The notes under the pieces were generated by a model that was not told where the DNA came from, did no database searches, and was given only the letters and a program-made list of their open reading frames with translations. From DASUZD01 sp036377055 (GTDB taxonomy: Bacteria; Actinomycetota; Thermoleophilia; Gaiellales; Gaiellaceae), in NCBI GenBank assembly GCA_036377055.1, contig DASUZD010000291.1, positions 1 to 35,463 on the forward strand: a DNA stretch of 35,463 nucleotides, written 5' to 3'. Below are positions 29,997-35,463 of the stretch, in pieces. The translations under genes were made by a program, and so were the position numbers. Position 1 is the stretch's first letter. The number at the start of each line of letters is the position of its first letter.

Positions 29997-31349
29997 TCAG
30001 TGATGGCTTTGGTGTAGGGCGTCCGCCTTGGTGCGGAGGTGAGTGACGGTCAGCTCGAGCCCGTCGAGCGCTTCCACTTCGACCCGCTCGCCCGGGCGCA
30101 ACTGCGATCCGTCGCTCGTGTGCGCTCGCCAGAGCTCGCCGTCGGCGAAGACGAGGCCGCTCTCCCGAACCTCGCCGCTGGTGCCGACGAGCGTCTGCGG
30201 CCCGGTCTTCACGGGCTGCCGTCGGGCCGCGATTCCCTTGCTGGTGACGAAGATCCAGAAGGCGGCGATCGCAAGCCCGATCCCGACAACGAGGGCGGTG
30301 TCGATGTGGTACGGCGCGGGCGCGTTGGCGAAGAGCAGGGGCAGTCCGATGCCGAGGCAGATCAGGCCGGCGATCGTCAGCGCGCCGTGCGTCGTGGCGT
30401 GGAGGTCGATCACGAGCAGCGCGACGCCGAGCACGACCAGGGCGAGGCCCGCCCAGCTGACCGGGAGGATCGAGAACCCGAACAGGGCGATGGTCAGCGA
30501 GACGGCTCCGATCGCCCCCGGTAGGACGACGCCCGGGTGCAGGACCTCGAAGACGAGCCCGGCGATCCCGGCCAGGAAGAGGATCGCGATCAGGTTCGGG
30601 TCGATCAGCGTGTTGAGGAACCGGGTGAAGAAGCCGGGCGAGACGGTGGTGATCTGGGCGCCGGCCAGGTGGAGCGTGAACGGGCGCTGCGGATCCTTGG
30701 TCTGGTAGCCGTCGAGCTGACGGAGCAGCGTGGGCAGGCTGGGCGCGATCGTGTCGATCACGTGCATGTGCAGCGCCTGCTGCGCGGTCAGGTTCGACGC
30801 CTTCGTGACGGCGAGCACCGGCCAGGCGGTGTTGCGCTTGTGCGCCGCGGCGAGCGAGCGAAGCGAGGCGGCCGCGTCGTTGATCACCTTGCGCCGCAGG
30901 TCGGAGCCGATGTTCCCGCCGTTCGAGTTGATCGGGGTCGAGGAGCCGATGTTCGAGACGGGCGAGAGCGCGAGCACGTCGCCCGCCTCTGCGATCCAGA
31001 CGCCCGCCGAGGCGGCCCGGGCGCCGTTCGGCGACACGTAGACGATCACGGGGATCTTGAGCGAGAGCTCCTTCTGGTAGATCGAGCGCAGCGAGCTCGA
31101 CAGGCCGCCGGGCGTGTCGAGTTCGATCACCGCGGCGTCGTAGTGCTTCTCCGCCACGTCGAGCTGGTGGTTCACGTAGTCCTTCGTGACCGGGTTGACC
31201 TCGAGGTCGGGCCCGAAGCGGATTGCGAGCACACGGGGTGTCGTGGCGCCGGCGGGAGATGCGACAAAGAGCGCGTAGACGCCGAGCGAGACGATGGTCA
31301 GTGCGAAGATCATCGCGATCCAACGCAAGGCGGGCGTTGCGTGGGTCAC
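29997..31349 (-). CDS. NfeD-family membrane serine protease (ClpP/S49-like)
   Basis: A 450-residue protein. An N-terminal signal/anchor (WIAMIFALTIVSLGVYALFV) is followed by a ClpP-like peptidase domain. VIELDTPGGLSSSLRSIYQ and PNGARAASAGVWIAEAGD place the nucleophile at Ser114; the Lys partner is probably Lys154, by comparison with Pyrococcus 1510-N (Ser97/Lys138). Four to five membrane helices span about 240-370 (LIAILFLAGIAGLVFEVLHP onward). A C-terminal soluble OB-like NfeD domain (LVGTSGEVRESGLVFADGEL) completes it. It cleaves membrane-associated partners such as the neighbouring slipin. GTG 31349 overlaps the upstream stop as GTGA. Confidence 0.92.
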   Translation of the reverse strand: MTHATPALRWIAMIFALTIVSLGVYALFVASPAGATTPRVLAIRFGPDLEVNPVTKDYVNHQLDVAEKHYDAAVIELDTPGGLSSSLRSIYQKELSLKIPVIVYVSPNGARAASAGVWIAEAGDVLALSPVSNIGSSTPINSNGGNIGSDLRRKVINDAAASLRSLAAAHKRNTAWPVLAVTKASNLTAQQALHMHVIDTIAPSLPTLLRQLDGYQTKDPQRPFTLHLAGAQITTVSPGFFTRFLNTLIDPNLIAILFLAGIAGLVFEVLHPGVVLPGAIGAVSLTIALFGFSILPVSWAGLALVVLGVALLVIDLHATTHGALTIAGLICLGIGLPLLFANAPAPYHIDTALVVGIGLAIAAFWIFVTSKGIAARRQPVKTGPQTLVGTSGEVRESGLVFADGELWRAHTSDGSQLRPGERVEVEALDGLELTVTHLRTKADALHQSHH

Positions 31350-31744
31350 GCGGCCTGCCTGCGCACCCGCTGCTTCTGCTGGGGCTTCGTCTGCCTGCTG
31401 AGCTCGCTGTTGAAGTGGCTGACCGCGTCCGCGGGCAGTGCGGTGACCTCGCGCAGGTGCCGGCTGCTGACCGTCGCCAGGCGGCCGAGCAGCTCGCGGG
31501 ACGCGGTCTCGCCGTGCGCGCGGCTGAGCAGCTCGTCGCTGACCGCCTGGGCGTAGCGGTCGGCGGCTTGTGCCCAGCCGACGAAGAACTTGCTCAGCGA
31601 GGTGAGCGTGGCGAGCTGGATGCGAGTGGCGTGCACGAGCAGCTCGCGGACGGCGTCGGAGTGCCTGCCGTTCGAGCCCGCCGAGCTCTCGCTTGCTTGG
31701 GCCGAGGTCTTGCCGCTGGTATGTCTGGATGCTGCTGAAGCCAT
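31346..31744 (-). CDS. Helical phasin-like protein of unknown function (132 aa)
   Basis: A 132-residue protein. A Ser/Ala-rich N-terminus is followed by long amphipathic helices (AVRELLVHATRIQLATLTSL, then FFVGWAQAADRYAQAVSDEL, then LATVSSRHLREVTALPADAV), and the tail is basic (KPQQKQRVRRQAA). The helical heptad pattern and length resemble phasin-like granule- or membrane-coating proteins, but no diagnostic motif is present. ATG 31744 has AAGGAGACTG upstream. The stop overlaps NfeD by four bases, so it belongs to the NfeD/slipin unit. Confidence 0.65.
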   Translation of the reverse strand: MASAASRHTSGKTSAQASESSAGSNGRHSDAVRELLVHATRIQLATLTSLSKFFVGWAQAADRYAQAVSDELLSRAHGETASRELLGRLATVSSRHLREVTALPADAVSHFNSELSRQTKPQQKQRVRRQAA

Positions 31745-31775
31745 GTCAGTCTCCTTGGGGAGGGAATGGGTGCGA

Positions 31776-31931
31776 TCACCGCCCCACCCCGAGCGCCTGG
31801 GCTGCCCAGCCGCCGAGGGCGAGGAGAACGATCGCGAGTCCGATTGCGACGAGGATCAGGCGCTTGTTGATCGGCGAGTGCCGACCGCGAGCCCCCATCG
31901 TGGCGCCGTTTACGAGTCTGGTGTGGGCCAT
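31776..31931 (-). CDS. Small single-pass membrane protein (51 aa)
   Basis: ATG 31931 has GGAGGAGAGG upstream. The product begins MAHTRLVNGATMGARGRHSP and contains one hydrophobic helix (LILVAIGLAIVLLALGGWAA), ending QALGVGR. A basic N-terminus before the helix predicts a cytoplasmic N-terminus. It is separated from the phasin-like gene by 31 bases on the same strand and is probably co-transcribed with the NfeD/slipin unit. No function is known. Confidence 0.65.
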   Translation of the reverse strand: MAHTRLVNGATMGARGRHSPINKRLILVAIGLAIVLLALGGWAAQALGVGR

Positions 31932-32057
31932 CGCCTCTCCTCCCGAAAAGTCGCAGCCGGTCGGCTGCACGGAAGAGGCGTCCTTGGCCTCGGGCGGCGT
32001 CGTCGCGAACGCCGCACGTCCAACGTAGCAGGACCGCTCGAGCGTGCGCGCGGCCCA

Positions 32058-32825
32058 TCAGAGGCCTCGTGGAAAACGGATCGACTCCGGCGCGACCAGC
32101 GGTCGACCGACGTCGAGTTGGATCTGGGCATGCGCGAGAAGCGGGATGTCGCGTGGGTTGCCGAGGTAGTGGCGGCCGTCGAAGAACGCGGTCACGCGGC
32201 CGGTCGCCGGGCCGACACGCTGGGGACCCAGCGGCTCGCTCCAGATGTCGAAGAAGTTGCCGAGCGTGTAAATGCGCTCGATCGGTGATTCGATGTGGAT
32301 GATCCCGTCGGCCGCGTGCGTGTGCAGCCAGAAGAAGGCGGAGCCGCCGAGGGCAAACGAGCCGCTCGCCGTCGCTTCGACCTCGAGCGGCGGAGCGATG
32401 CCGACCCCGTAGGGGATCTGGCGGGGCGAACCGGCCACGAAGACCGTCAAGTGCGCGTGGATGTGAAAGACGAGTTGCTCTGCCGCGGCAGCCGAGATCC
32501 CGTCGACGCTGCGGCCGGGCGCGGGAGCGCTGGGGCGGGCAAGCGAAGGAGGGCCGGGGATCGGCACGCCCTCGGGCCCGAGTGGGCCTGGGTCGGGCGC
32601 CGACGAGAGCGCCGGCAGCGACGAGAGAGGGGCAAGCGGAAGCGCCGGCCGGGAAGCCCGGCCGCTCCCTCCGGCGATCTGCCAGAGCACGAGGCCGAGG
32701 GCGACGGCGGCGGCGGACAGGACGGCCGCCGCTATGCGCACGGCGCTCGAGCGGGTCGTCGGGCGCAGGGCGCGTCCCTGCCGACGAACGGGCGCCGGAG
32801 GTCGCCGTCGACCCGCTCGACTCAT
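32058..32825 (-). CDS. Membrane-anchored His-rich protein, possible metal binder (255 aa)
   Basis: A 255-residue protein. A basic N-terminus precedes one membrane helix (VRIAAAVLSAAAVALGLVLW, about 30-50), then a Pro/Ala/Ser-rich linker (50-105), then a beta-rich exported domain. That domain has His clusters FHIHAHLTVFV (about 119-128) and WLHTHAADGIIHIESP (about 163-178), followed by YTLGNFFDIW. The pattern H-x-H-x-H plus H-x-H suggests a metal site, perhaps copper, on the outer face; this is inference. ATG 32825 is chosen; longer frames run through a 21-bp palindrome. It follows the secreted PF03640 cluster on the same strand. Confidence 0.7.
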   Translation of the reverse strand: MSRAGRRRPPAPVRRQGRALRPTTRSSAVRIAAAVLSAAAVALGLVLWQIAGGSGRASRPALPLAPLSSLPALSSAPDPGPLGPEGVPIPGPPSLARPSAPAPGRSVDGISAAAAEQLVFHIHAHLTVFVAGSPRQIPYGVGIAPPLEVEATASGSFALGGSAFFWLHTHAADGIIHIESPIERIYTLGNFFDIWSEPLGPQRVGPATGRVTAFFDGRHYLGNPRDIPLLAHAQIQLDVGRPLVAPESIRFPRGL

Positions 32826-32838
32826 GGGACGTCCAGTG

Positions 32839-32882
32839 CCGCGCCACGCGGGTGCGAGCTCGCTCGCACCCGCGTGGCGCGG
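32839..32882 (-). terminator. 21-bp perfect inverted repeat
   Basis: Arms of 21 bp (one begins CCGCGCCACGCGGGTGCGAG) are separated by only two bases. It lies between the stop of the 174-residue PF03640 gene (32999) and the start of the His-rich gene (32825), so it most likely ends the upstream transcript. There is no U-tract. It is the longest perfect stem in the window. Confidence 0.6.
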
Positions 32883-32998
32883 TCGGACACCGGCGGCTTC
32901 CGCACGGCAGCCGTTCGCGTGGCGCAGCGCGCTGGGAGGGGTCGGCCGGGCGCGTCGGGGACGGATCTTGCCGGTGTCATCCTCGACTCCGTACGCGG

Positions 32999-33523
32999 CT
33001 ACCAGCCGCCGGAGCCGTAGCCGCCGGAGCCGTAGCCTCCGCTGCTCGGCTGACTGGGCTCGACCGAGCGGCCGTTCGCCGCGAGCGCGTACCACTCGGC
33101 GCCGAAGTTGGTCAGGCCCTCGCCGCTCGTCTGGCCGGCGGTCTTGTCGCCCACGAACGAGTACAGCGGGTGCCCTGCATAGGTCACCTGCCGCCGCCCG
33201 TCCTGTCGCCTGGTGAGGCCGAGCATCGACCCGTGCACTCCCTTGCCCGCGCGGGGCGTGGCTCGGCTGACGAGCGGCGGCCAGTACTTCACGCAGGCCT
33301 TCTCGCACGCGCTCTTGCCTGTGCGGTCTTTCTCGAACAGATAGAGCGTGCGACCACGAGCGTCGACCAGGACCGGGCCGAGCGTTGTCTTGCGGAGCCC
33401 GACCAGCGCTCCGTTCGGTGTGCGCGTCGCCGAAGCGACGCCACCATAAGCGGCGACGACGAGGACAGCCGTGGCAGCGATTGCGCTGAGCGCGAATCGC
33501 CGGAGTGAGGGCGTCTTGCTCAT
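32999..33523 (-). CDS. Secreted PF03640 (COG4315) protein with Gly/Tyr-rich tail
   Basis: A 174-residue exported protein. The signal peptide includes RRFALSAIAATAVLVVAAYG. Two PF03640 repeats follow: LGPVLVDARGRTLYLFEKD with CEKACVKYWPPL, and RQVTYAGHPLYSFVGDKTAG with GLTNFGAEWYAL. The tail is low-complexity, with GGYGS units. It lacks the extra C-terminal domain of the 316-residue relative at 14625. Function is unknown for the family. ATG 33523 has GAAAGGAAA upstream and overlaps the stop of the membrane protein gene as ATGA. A 21-bp hairpin follows the gene. Confidence 0.85.
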   Translation of the reverse strand: MSKTPSLRRFALSAIAATAVLVVAAYGGVASATRTPNGALVGLRKTTLGPVLVDARGRTLYLFEKDRTGKSACEKACVKYWPPLVSRATPRAGKGVHGSMLGLTRRQDGRRQVTYAGHPLYSFVGDKTAGQTSGEGLTNFGAEWYALAANGRSVEPSQPSSGGYGSGGYGSGGW

Positions 33524-34056
33524 CGAGGTTTCCTTTCGGTCGTGACGGGTCGGTGAGCTGCGCGGCTGCGCGCAACGATCAGCACGAACAGGCCCAGAGA
33601 GACGGTCGTCAAGGCGTCGAAGAGCAGCGCCAGCACGATCGCCAGCCGATAGCCGGACTCCATGAAGGCGAAGAGCGGCATGTACTCGCTCACGAGCAGG
33701 CTCGCTAGCGAGCCGACCGCTATCCCGATCGCGCCGAGGGCGGCCAGGACGAGGATCAAGTCACCGACGTTCCGCCCCAACCGTCTGACCGGCGCGAGCA
33801 GCACGGTCCCTACCACTCCCGACCCGAGGAAGCTGAGCAGGAAGAGCGTGCCGATTGTCGGCACCACCGAGAAGTACGCGCCGTAGTACTGCTGCGCGTG
33901 GACGGCGCCGACCAGCAGAATCGAGACGGCACCGAGATAACGGGCCGCCTCGCCCGCTACCTCGGTGGGTCGAGTCGGCCGAGCCGGTAGGGCCGGCAGC
34001 GCTACGTGCCGGCCCTCGGGAGGCCGGCGCGCGGTCTGCCCCGGCACGCTAGCCAC
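33520..34056 (-). CDS. Four-helix membrane protein of unknown function (178 aa)
   Basis: A 178-residue protein with a soluble Pro-rich N-terminus and four hydrophobic helices (LGAVSILLVGAVHAQQYY; VPTIGTLFLLSFLGSGVVGT; LILVLAALGAIGIAVGSLAS; LAIVLALLFDALTTVSLGLF). No transporter or enzyme signature is visible. GTG 34056 is supported by AAGGAG seven bases upstream and overlaps the stop of the preceding PF03640 gene by eight bases. Lying between two PF03640 genes, it probably works with the secreted proteins in the envelope. Confidence 0.75.
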   Translation of the reverse strand: MASVPGQTARRPPEGRHVALPALPARPTRPTEVAGEAARYLGAVSILLVGAVHAQQYYGAYFSVVPTIGTLFLLSFLGSGVVGTVLLAPVRRLGRNVGDLILVLAALGAIGIAVGSLASLLVSEYMPLFAFMESGYRLAIVLALLFDALTTVSLGLFVLIVARSRAAHRPVTTERKPR

Positions 34057-34510
34057 GGTGGATCTCCTTGCCCGCGGGCGAGAGCACCCACCAGGGGCCG
34101 CCGAACTGATTCACGCCCTGGCCGGTCGTCTGGCCGGGCTTCCGGTCGGTGACGAAGTAGTAGAGCGGGTGGTGGTTGTAAGTGACCTCGAGCTTGCCGT
34201 CCTTCCGCTTCGTCGTTCCGAGCAGCGAGGCGCGTACGCCGCTGCCGGCATGCGGCTTTCCGTTGGTGAGGAGGGGCGGCCACAGCGCGGCGCAGGCGCC
34301 GTAGCAGCTGCTCGCGCCGCGCTTGTCCTTGACGAAGTCGTACAGCGTGATTCCCTTGCCGTCGACCAAGATCCGTCCGAGCCGCGACCTCGCGACCGCG
34401 ACCGTCGTTCCGCGCGCCGTCGTGGCGTTCGCGAACGCGAACGCGGCGGCGATCGAGGCGAGCGCGGCCGCTACGGCAAGAGCGGTCGAGAGCCTGATCC
34501 AGTGCCTCAT
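34049..34510 (-). CDS. Secreted PF03640 (COG4315) protein (153 aa)
   Basis: A 153-residue exported protein. The signal peptide includes RLSTALAVAAALASIAAAFA. PF03640 repeats follow: LGRILVDGKGITLYDFVKD with CYGACAALWPPL, and KLEVTYNHHPLYYFVTDRKP with GVNQFGGPWWVLSP. It has a single domain without extensions. ATG 34510 is preceded by AGGAGGAAT. It lies 10 bases after the TIGR03118 protein gene and overlaps the four-helix membrane protein gene, so these genes form one transcript. The Cys pair could form a disulfide or hold a cofactor; the function is unknown. Confidence 0.87.
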   Translation of the reverse strand: MRHWIRLSTALAVAAALASIAAAFAFANATTARGTTVAVARSRLGRILVDGKGITLYDFVKDKRGASSCYGACAALWPPLLTNGKPHAGSGVRASLLGTTKRKDGKLEVTYNHHPLYYFVTDRKPGQTTGQGVNQFGGPWWVLSPAGKEIHRG

Positions 34511-34520
34511 CGAATTCCTC

Positions 34521-35463
34521 CTATTGGTGGGGGACGATGGCTCCGAAGAGCCCGTCCGCTTCGTCGTTGAGTCCGGCCGTGAAGAAGAGCGTGTTCGGGC
34601 CGGCGCCCGGGGTCGCGGGGGCGAAGCGCAGTCCCCACAGTCCGTCGATCACGATCGGGCCGCCGCCGGGCCTGCTGAGCTCGCCCTGGAGCTCGCCGCT
34701 TGTCGGGTCGTAGACGTCGATCCGTCCGTTGCCGAAGTTGCCGACGAGGATGTCGCCGCCGAAAGCGCCGAAGGTTGGGGGCGCCAGCGTGACGGCCCAG
34801 GGTGAGTCGAGCCTGCCGCGGCTGACGAGCCGCTGGAGCAGGTCGCCGTTCGGGGCGAAGACGTCCACGAAGCCGTTGCCGGGCCTGGCGGCATCATCAG
34901 CTTTGCCGGGGCCCTGCTTGGCGAAGGTGACGTAGAGCTTGCCGCCGATGTTGTGGATCCCGAAGGGCGCGAACCCGGCGGGGATCGTGGGGTCGGTGAA
35001 GCTGTTGACGAGGTTGAAGTGGCTGTCGAAGACGTCGACCGTCCCGAAGCGGAAGCTGGTCGCGTAGACGAACTTGCCGCTCGGCGTCGTGACGAGAGCG
35101 AGGCCCTTGTAGTTTGCGCCGACGTCGCCGGCGGCGTCGGTTGCGGTCGATCGGTCGACCGCGATGACCGCGTGCGCGTTGTCGACGTTCGGGTTCCAGC
35201 CGGCGATGGTTCCGTCCTCGGTCGCGAACAGGAAGAAGGCAGGGCCGGAGACGCCGTTCTTCGAGACCACGAAGTCGGACGAGCTCGGGTCGAAGGTGTT
35301 GAACGCCTGCCCGGTCGGCGCCCCGACCGCGCCGCTGCCGGCGGAGGGCGGTGCCGGAATCGCGACCACGCGCGGTTGCGGGTTGCCCGCTCCGTCATAC
35401 AGCGTCGTCACGCCGGCGTGGTTGTCGGACACCCAGATCGGGCTGCCCGGGCCGACCGACGTG
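34521..35463 (-). CDS. TIGR03118-family beta-propeller protein, N-terminus missing
   Basis: The 314 visible residues start off the right edge in SVGPGSPIWVSDNHAGVTTL. They show the family pattern of propeller blades: DGTIAGWNPNVDNAHAVIAV, YKGLALVTTPSGKFVYATSF, GTVDVFDSHFNLVNSFTDPT, GFAPFGIHNIGGKLYVTFAK, GNGFVDVFAPNGDLLQRLVS, DILVGNFGNGRIDVYDPTSG and LFFTAGLNDEADGLFGAI. TIGR03118 proteins are exported and of unknown function. The start and signal peptide are outside the window. It is the first visible gene of the minus-strand envelope cluster with two PF03640 proteins and the four-helix membrane protein. Confidence 0.85.
   Translation of the reverse strand, partial: TSVGPGSPIWVSDNHAGVTTLYDGAGNPQPRVVAIPAPPSAGSGAVGAPTGQAFNTFDPSSSDFVVSKNGVSGPAFFLFATEDGTIAGWNPNVDNAHAVIAVDRSTATDAAGDVGANYKGLALVTTPSGKFVYATSFRFGTVDVFDSHFNLVNSFTDPTIPAGFAPFGIHNIGGKLYVTFAKQGPGKADDAARPGNGFVDVFAPNGDLLQRLVSRGRLDSPWAVTLAPPTFGAFGGDILVGNFGNGRIDVYDPTSGELQGELSRPGGGPIVIDGLWGLRFAPATPGAGPNTLFFTAGLNDEADGLFGAIVPHQ

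Noticed and set aside
1..35463. CRISPR array, insertion sequence, rRNA or toxin-antitoxin locus
   Set aside because: No regularly spaced repeats, transposase motifs, rRNA-like segments or recognisable toxin-antitoxin pair were seen.

Overview
The window is high-GC DNA with dense gene packing, many GTG and TTG starts, frequent 4-base ATGA/GTGA stop-start overlaps and at least two likely leaderless GTG starts. Gene content (LAL-type LuxR regulators, PF03640 secreted proteins, a TIGR03118 protein, an LtrA-like membrane protein, a Tag-type glycosylase, F420-reductase-like proteins) fits a soil actinobacterium, probably class Thermoleophilia. That placement is inference; no 16S gene or universal marker is present.

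Left part (1-4900, mostly minus strand): a frameshifted HEAT-repeat protein running off the left edge, tRNA-Tyr, a five-bladed-propeller glycosidase-like protein, a 41-residue acidic protein, a proline-iminopeptidase-like hydrolase, tRNA-Thr (plus strand) with a good terminator, a truncated aldo/keto reductase, and two coupled alpha/beta hydrolases.

First regulator module (4877-9946): a 932-residue LuxR/LAL regulator (LuxR1) is divergent from the two hydrolases and is followed by a tautomerase, a convergent Asp-nucleophile hydrolase and a 3-methyladenine glycosylase I. An 18-bp dyad, ATCGCA-N6-TGCGAT and close variants, occurs four times, in each control region of this module. It looks like the regulator's own operator and defines a local regulon.

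Middle (10015-16307): a leaderless cNMP-fold/thioredoxin-reductase-like oxidoreductase, a UBP zinc-finger protein and a frameshifted Dps-like protein form a coupled redox cassette. It is followed by a convergent LtrA-like membrane protein. A TetR regulator is divergent from a secreted PF03640 protein, with two related palindromes between them. Then come a small conserved protein and a VOC protein.

Second regulator module (16463-27503): another large LuxR/LAL regulator (LuxR2) is followed by an 8.2-kb tightly packed block of eleven genes. In order they are an F420-reductase-like protein, an MBL-fold hydrolase, an isochorismatase-like hydrolase, an SDR with His at the Tyr position, an MFS transporter, an NTF2-like protein, a DHA2 MFS exporter, an AlkA-type glycosylase, a frameshifted F420-reductase-like protein, a SnoaL-like protein and a 75-residue protein. 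The block resembles a catabolic or detoxification unit; the substrate cannot be read from sequence.

Right part (27504-35463, minus strand): a remnant of a tag gene, an NAD(P)-binding/DUF2867 protein, and a slipin-NfeD pair with a helical protein and a small membrane protein upstream. An anchored His-rich protein follows. The last group is an envelope cluster of a partial TIGR03118 beta-propeller, two PF03640 secreted proteins and a four-helix membrane protein.

Three genes (HEAT, dps, the second F420-like reductase) each need exactly one extra base to restore the reading frame. That pattern suggests base-deletion errors in this sequence, although real mutations cannot be excluded.
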